From Loktanella sp. PT4BL (GTDB lineage Bacteria; Pseudomonadota; Alphaproteobacteria; Rhodobacterales; Rhodobacteraceae): a stretch of DNA of 64,000 bases. The stretch is taken from NCBI RefSeq assembly GCF_003201935.1, contig NZ_QJJL01000002.1, positions 248,001 to 312,000 on the forward strand. Reading direction: 5' to 3'. A program made the translations under genes and the position numbers. The notes below the pieces were generated by a model. It saw only the letters and a list, made by a program, of their open reading frames with translations, did not search any database and had not been told where the DNA came from. Below are positions 60,507 through 64,000 of this stretch, piece by piece. Position 1 is the first letter of the stretch. Each line of letters opens with the position of its first letter.

Positions 60507-61190
60507 TTAGCCTTTTGCCAGCTCAACCGCTTGCGCGATCCAGCCTTCACGTTCGATACGGCCCTTGAACGACAGTTTCTCGTCCATAGCAGCCACATCA
60601 GCTTCCGTCCATGCTGCGATCTGGGCGAATGTGGTCACGCCAGCCTCGAGCAGCTTTTTCTCAAGTGCCGGACCAACGCCGGACAGCTTTTTCAGGTCAT
60701 CAGCACCAGCAGCCGCTTTTGGCTCAGCTTTTGCTTTCGGTGCTGCCTTCGGCTTGTCAGCCTTGGGTGTTGATGCACGCGCGGCAGCCGCAGCTGCCTT
60801 CTTGGATGTCGGTGCGCCATTCGCACCTGTTACATGCGCGATGCCCGCGCCGGAAACAGCTGCCATAACGCCGGACTTGTCGGCACCTTTTTCAAGGATC
60901 TCGGCGATGCGGACCAGTGTCAGCTGCTGACGGTGGCCTTTGGTGCGCTGGCTGCCGTGCTTACGACGGCGCTTGACGAAGTTGATCGTCTTTTCGCCTT
61001 TGATCTGGTCGATGACTTCGGCTTGTACGCCTGCACCCTCAACAGTGGGTGTGCCCACTGTTGAGCCGACCATAAGAATCTCGTTGAATTGAACTTTGTC
61101 GCCTGCTTTTGCCGCAAGCTTTTCGACACGAAGTACGTCGCCAGAGGCCACTTTGTACTGCTTGCCGCCGGTTTTGAGAACCGCAAACAT
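60507..61190 (-). CDS. rplU: Ribosomal protein L21 with C-terminal helix-hairpin-helix extension
   Basis: 227 residues, about twice the usual L21 length. Residues 1-103 are normal L21 ([40 protein letters not shown]). An Ala/Lys/Pro-rich linker ([20 protein letters not shown]) joins it to a 60-residue domain with a helix-hairpin-helix core, [29 protein letters not shown], of the kind seen in DUF4332-like nucleic-acid-binding or scaffold domains. Extended L21 proteins are known in Rhodobacteraceae; the tail's role is not known. Start ATG at 61190. Confidence 0.96.
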   Translation of the reverse strand: MFAVLKTGGKQYKVASGDVLRVEKLAAKAGDKVQFNEILMVGSTVGTPTVEGAGVQAEVIDQIKGEKTINFVKRRRKHGSQRTKGHRQQLTLVRIAEILEKGADKSGVMAAVSGAGIAHVTGANGAPTSKKAAAAAARASTPKADKPKAAPKAKAEPKAAAGADDLKKLSGVGPALEKKLLEAGVTTFAQIAAWTEADVAAMDEKLSFKGRIEREGWIAQAVELAKG

Positions 61191-61367
61191 ATGTATTTCC
61201 TTTATCTTTCGCGTCGCTGAGGCCCCGGGTCGATCCGGCGTTTGGTACCTGTGGACAGCGCGCCCGTGGGCGAGTTTTCGCATATCGCCCTGCAATACCC
61301 TTGCAGAGTTCGCGCTATATCTGACCAATGCCCCCATAAGTCAACATAAAAAGAAGGATAAATCCCC

Positions 61368-61715
61368 ATGCGCTGGCTCGTATTCGCAACCGTCCTGACG
61401 TCGGCCTGCACACAGGACGGCGGGCACATCGGCAATCCGTTGATGTTACCGGTAACCGGGGCCAGCACCCTTTTTGACAATGCCGCCTATACGCAGCGCC
61501 GCGGGACTGTCGAAGTCATCGTAAAATCCAGCTTTGACGCGATCATCTCTGACATCGCCAGTGGCGTCGGCCCTACTCTGACGGAAGCAATGGAGGCCGC
61601 AGGCATTCCGCCACGCGACCGGCCGACCCGTATCATTCAGCTTCAATCCAATTTGGGGCTGTATCAGGCCAATCCGGGCGCACTGGTCACTGCGCTGATG
61701 GTCTATGGCGGCTAG
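61368..61715 (+). CDS. Small predicted lipoprotein
   Basis: Protein of 115 residues. N-terminal MRWLVFATVLTSAC is a short lipoprotein signal with Cys at residue 14. The mature part (RRGTVEVIVKSSFDAIISDI, PTLTEAMEAAGIPPRDRPTR) has a mixed alpha/beta pattern that I do not recognise. AAGGA precedes the ATG. Divergent from rplU and convergent with the next lipoprotein gene through a shared CTAG. Confidence 0.75.
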   Translation: MRWLVFATVLTSACTQDGGHIGNPLMLPVTGASTLFDNAAYTQRRGTVEVIVKSSFDAIISDIASGVGPTLTEAMEAAGIPPRDRPTRIIQLQSNLGLYQANPGALVTALMVYGG

Positions 61716-62116
61716 AAATCCGCCAACAGGCTGTCCCGCTTGGCGACCATATCCCAGAACGCCTTGGATTTTGCGATATCACCGGCCAGATCGGCAGGAA
61801 TGCCGCGTGCGACCATGCGATCAAAAAGCGTTTGCGGATAGCCCGGGGTGACAGGCGGTACGCTGACCATCGGATTGATATCGGCCGGAATGCCCGCCGC
61901 TTCCGCAGGACAGCCCCGTGTGGGGTTGCCATTGACAGCGCGCCCATCCGCTTCAAGTTTCACCACCGCCGCAAAATAGATTGTACATTCCGCCGCGAGC
62001 AGTTCCGCCTGACGCGGATCATCCGCCGGCAAATCCGGCTGCGGGGCAATTGCAGCGGTCTGATCGCAGGCGGCCAGCAGGAAAAGAGCAAAAAACGCGG
62101 GTTTGAAAGCAGGCAA
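61712..62116 (-). CDS. Predicted lipoprotein, unknown function
   Basis: Protein of about 134 residues from a TTG at 62116, preceded at six bases by GAGGAG. Signal LPAFKPAFFALFLLAAC with lipobox LAAC; the mature part contains two cysteines (AAECTIYFAA and TRGCPAEAAG) and a helical C-terminus. No known domain recognised. Overlaps the convergent lipoprotein gene by four bases. Confidence 0.72.
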   Translation of the reverse strand: MPAFKPAFFALFLLAACDQTAAIAPQPDLPADDPRQAELLAAECTIYFAAVVKLEADGRAVNGNPTRGCPAEAAGIPADINPMVSVPPVTPGYPQTLFDRMVARGIPADLAGDIAKSKAFWDMVAKRDSLLADF

Positions 62117-62185
62117 GACGGGCTCCTCTGTTCGATATTGCCGACCCAGCATAACCTGCCAATCAGCGATTCCAAGAGGCAGGGA

Positions 62186-63019
62186 TCACAGTTCTTGGGT
62201 CAGCATAAAGCGCGACGAAGCCAGACCGAGCGCACGTGAAATATCGTCGAACATCCCATTGAACGCCTCAAAGAGCGCGTCCGTCATATCCTGCCCTGCG
62301 TCACTGCGTGAAAAGGCAAGATAGGCCTCCAACTCATCATCCGAGAGCGGCTGATAGGCCATAAGCAGGAACGAATAGAGCCACTCGGTTGTGTCAGCCC
62401 GCACGGTTGGTTCCTGCGCCCAGACGTCCTGCAGCGCGGTTTCAAGCGTCACGCCAGCAGGCAGAGCACCCCCGTCAATCAGCCCCGAGTAAAACGCGTA
62501 GGTGGAATTCAGCGATCCGATGACATTGGCCTCGATTAAATCGTTGGCATCAATAAAATCCTGCACCATCTGAAAACGGGGCGTCTCATCCATCATGGCA
62601 AGTGCGGCGTTCTCTTTACTGGCCTCTTCGACCGCATCATCGAGCAAAGCGCGGCGGGCGCTGACCTCGAGCCCGACAATACGCGCGCCCTGCTCAGAGG
62701 TGAAAAACGCCAGCATGGCATCGACATCGTCGCCTTCAAGCGCCTCGCCCAGCACACCGCGGACCTCCTCGGTCATCATCTCGACATCATAAATCGCAGA
62801 GACCGCCATAGACCATTCCGCAGACGTCCCGCCGGGCAGCATATCGCTGGCCAGCGTCTCGCCATATGCAAGCCCCTCTTCACGCATGATCTCGATCATC
62901 TCGGGCATGCCAAGCGCATCAAACAGCTGATCGACTGCATCGGCATCTTTATCTTGCGCCCAAAGCGGTGCGACAGTGAGGGTCGCGGCGAAAGCGAAGG
63001 GGGCTGCGAAGCGGAACAT
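62186..63019 (-). CDS. Exported DUF2059-domain protein
   Basis: Periplasmic protein of 277 residues. Signal peptide MFRFAAPFAFAATLTVAPLWA, cleaved before QDKDAD. DUF2059-like helical domains: FDALGMPEMIEIMREEGLAYG with EVRGVLGEALEGDDVDAMLAFF, and later LMAYQPLSDDELEAYLAFSRSDAGQDMTDALFEAF. The family is of unknown function. ATGs at 63025 and 63019 are both possible; the second gives the cleaner signal. Confidence 0.85.
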   Translation of the reverse strand: MFRFAAPFAFAATLTVAPLWAQDKDADAVDQLFDALGMPEMIEIMREEGLAYGETLASDMLPGGTSAEWSMAVSAIYDVEMMTEEVRGVLGEALEGDDVDAMLAFFTSEQGARIVGLEVSARRALLDDAVEEASKENAALAMMDETPRFQMVQDFIDANDLIEANVIGSLNSTYAFYSGLIDGGALPAGVTLETALQDVWAQEPTVRADTTEWLYSFLLMAYQPLSDDELEAYLAFSRSDAGQDMTDALFEAFNGMFDDISRALGLASSRFMLTQEL

Positions 63020-63167
63020 GCACATATCCTATCAATACAAAACCTGTAGGGAAAGTTATGCACCCTGACCGCTCTTTGCCAAGGCCCCCCACGGAAATGT
63101 CAGTTATCCGTGCTTTGGGTCTTGCACGGGCGCGCGCGCCACAGTAACACCCCGCTCTGACCCCCGC

Positions 63168-63257
63168 GGAGAGGTGCCGGAGTGGTCGAACGGGGCGGTC
63201 TCGAAAACCGTTGTGGGTGCAAGCCTACCCAGGGTTCGAATCCCTGTCTCTCCGCCA
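63168..63257 (+). tRNA. tRNA-Ser (anticodon CGA)
   Basis: Ninety bases including the encoded CCA at 63255-63257. Acceptor GGAGAGG pairs with TCTCTCC region at the 3' end (one G-T); the anticodon arm GCGGT-CTCGAAA-ACCGT gives anticodon CGA, reading UCG. Long variable arm (TGTGGGTGCAAGCCTACCC) is typical of tRNA-Ser, and the T arm is CAGGG-TTCGAAT-CCCTG. A recombinase gene starts 51 bases downstream, making its 3' end the likely attachment site. Confidence 0.97.
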
Positions 63258-63307
63258 ATAGGCTCCATCCCCCTTTTTCCTTTATTTGTTGGCACATAGA
63301 CCCTAAG

Positions 63308-64000
63308 ATGGAACCTACTTTGGAACCTAGTCTAGGGCTGAAAATGGACCGTAAAGCATTCGAGAAGCGACCTACCTACCTCCCCTCAAGCTGTACTTTA
63401 CGGAAAGGGAAATACTATGTTTCGGCCACTGTACCGCATGAGATTAGTGGTCTGTTCAACACAAAGCAGATTAGGCGATCCACAGGAACAAGCGATAGGT
63501 CACTGGCAAAGCAAAAGCAGCATAGCCTGACTACAGAAATTTACAGGTACATGGATGAAGTGTGGGAAGCTGCTTTCAAGAAGTGGACAGGTACACTCAA
63601 AGACGAATGGTCTGAGGATGCGATAAGGCTTGCCAAGTCACTTGGCCTCTACCGTGAGAACTACGAACCTGAACGCTATCGACGCTTCCTAGATGAAGAA
63701 GTCCAAGCCCTCCTCACAGATCACCACAAGAACAAAAGCAACAGTGTGACCCAAGAGCAGGTTGATGCCGCTACTGAATACCTCACTTGGGAGAGCTTTG
63801 ATGATAAGGAATGGGATAAGCTACAAGCCAGAGAGCTGCCCACTGATAAAATTAAGGCTACAGACGGTGAGACCATCCTAGGAACGCTAGAGACCTACCT
63901 AGAGCGCCGCAACTGGACCAGAGAGAAGAGTAAGGACACTGCTAGGCGTCAGATCAAGCGATTTACTGATATGGTAGGCAATCTAAAGCTGACCGAGCTA
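63308..64000 (+). CDS. Tyrosine recombinase (phage-type integrase), 3' end off the window
   Basis: Open frame of 231 codons running off the right edge. N-terminal domain RKGKYYVSATVPHEISGLF with QIRRSTGTSDRSLAKQKQHS matches the DUF6538/arm-binding region of tyrosine integrases, and the SAM-like core-binding domain starts near TLETYLERRNWTREKSKDTA with IKRFTDMVGNLKLTEL. The catalytic Arg-His-Arg-Tyr part is beyond the window. Codon use (AGG, AAG, CTA, ACA) and lower G+C differ from all neighbours. Starts at 63308 or, less likely, 63344. Location directly after tRNA-Ser marks the edge of an integrated island or prophage. Confidence 0.88.
   Translation, partial: MEPTLEPSLGLKMDRKAFEKRPTYLPSSCTLRKGKYYVSATVPHEISGLFNTKQIRRSTGTSDRSLAKQKQHSLTTEIYRYMDEVWEAAFKKWTGTLKDEWSEDAIRLAKSLGLYRENYEPERYRRFLDEEVQALLTDHHKNKSNSVTQEQVDAATEYLTWESFDDKEWDKLQARELPTDKIKATDGETILGTLETYLERRNWTREKSKDTARRQIKRFTDMVGNLKLTEL

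Overview
This is a G+C-rich, densely packed chromosomal window from an alphaproteobacterium, most likely a marine member of the Rhodobacteraceae (Roseobacter group). Several things point there: the CtrA, SciP and ChpT cell-cycle/motility phosphorelay components, the OlsB/OlsA ornithine-lipid pair, an Usg protein, a HemB lacking the zinc-binding cysteines, two Hint-domain proteins of the type common in this family, folate-dependent TrmFO, and GTTC-N7-GTTC sites of the alphaproteobacterial LexA type.

Layout. Positions 1-9.1 kb carry mfd (cut by the left edge), a small membrane protein, hemB, a SYLF lipoprotein, a two-domain FAD/folate demethylating dehydrogenase, a MobA-like nucleotidyltransferase, the first Hint protein and tRNA-Leu(CAA). 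Positions 9.4-13.4 kb hold a YqaA/DedA-dsbB pair and an arginine-to-proline module (arginase, ornithine cyclodeaminase, divergent Lrp-type regulator). Positions 13.6-26.6 kb are core information processing: gyrA, trmFO, gluQ, hisI, an IscU-like protein, recG-ligA, ctrA, sciP and mnmA. Between recG and the IscU-like gene lies an unlisted 40-residue membrane microprotein gene with two LexA-type boxes upstream and its own terminator; it is the strongest candidate here for something undescribed. Positions 26.7-33.8 kb hold the second Hint protein, a Tat-exported YHS protein, a rhodanese, a P-loop protein, metA, a hydrolase and an overlapping ppk2-tetR-pagL-like cluster.

Positions of about 33.8-46.3 kb look accessory: looser packing, gene-free gaps, a gene remnant and envelope or catabolic genes (YbaY/META lipoprotein-type protein, membrane alpha/beta hydrolase, phospholipase D-type lipoprotein, secreted serine hydrolase, outer-membrane protein preceded by a 13-base homopolymer, Zn-alcohol dehydrogenase, TauD-type dioxygenase, LysR regulator). 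Core genes resume with rplM-rpsI, a thioesterase, an enoyl-CoA hydratase, an M32 carboxypeptidase, heme A synthase, a TrmJ-type methyltransferase, a ThiE-like protein, olsBA, a DUF3553 mini-gene, chpT, and the rplU-rpmA-(GNAT x2)-obgE-proB-proA run. The right edge has tRNA-Ser(CGA) followed at once by a tyrosine-recombinase gene with different codon use, so an integrated element probably begins there and continues beyond the window.

Genes are joined by recurrent tiny overlaps: ATGA/TTGA couplings, three 8-base ATGGCTRA couplings, and five convergent pairs whose stop codons share four bases. All functions are inferred by reading the sequence; no database search was run.
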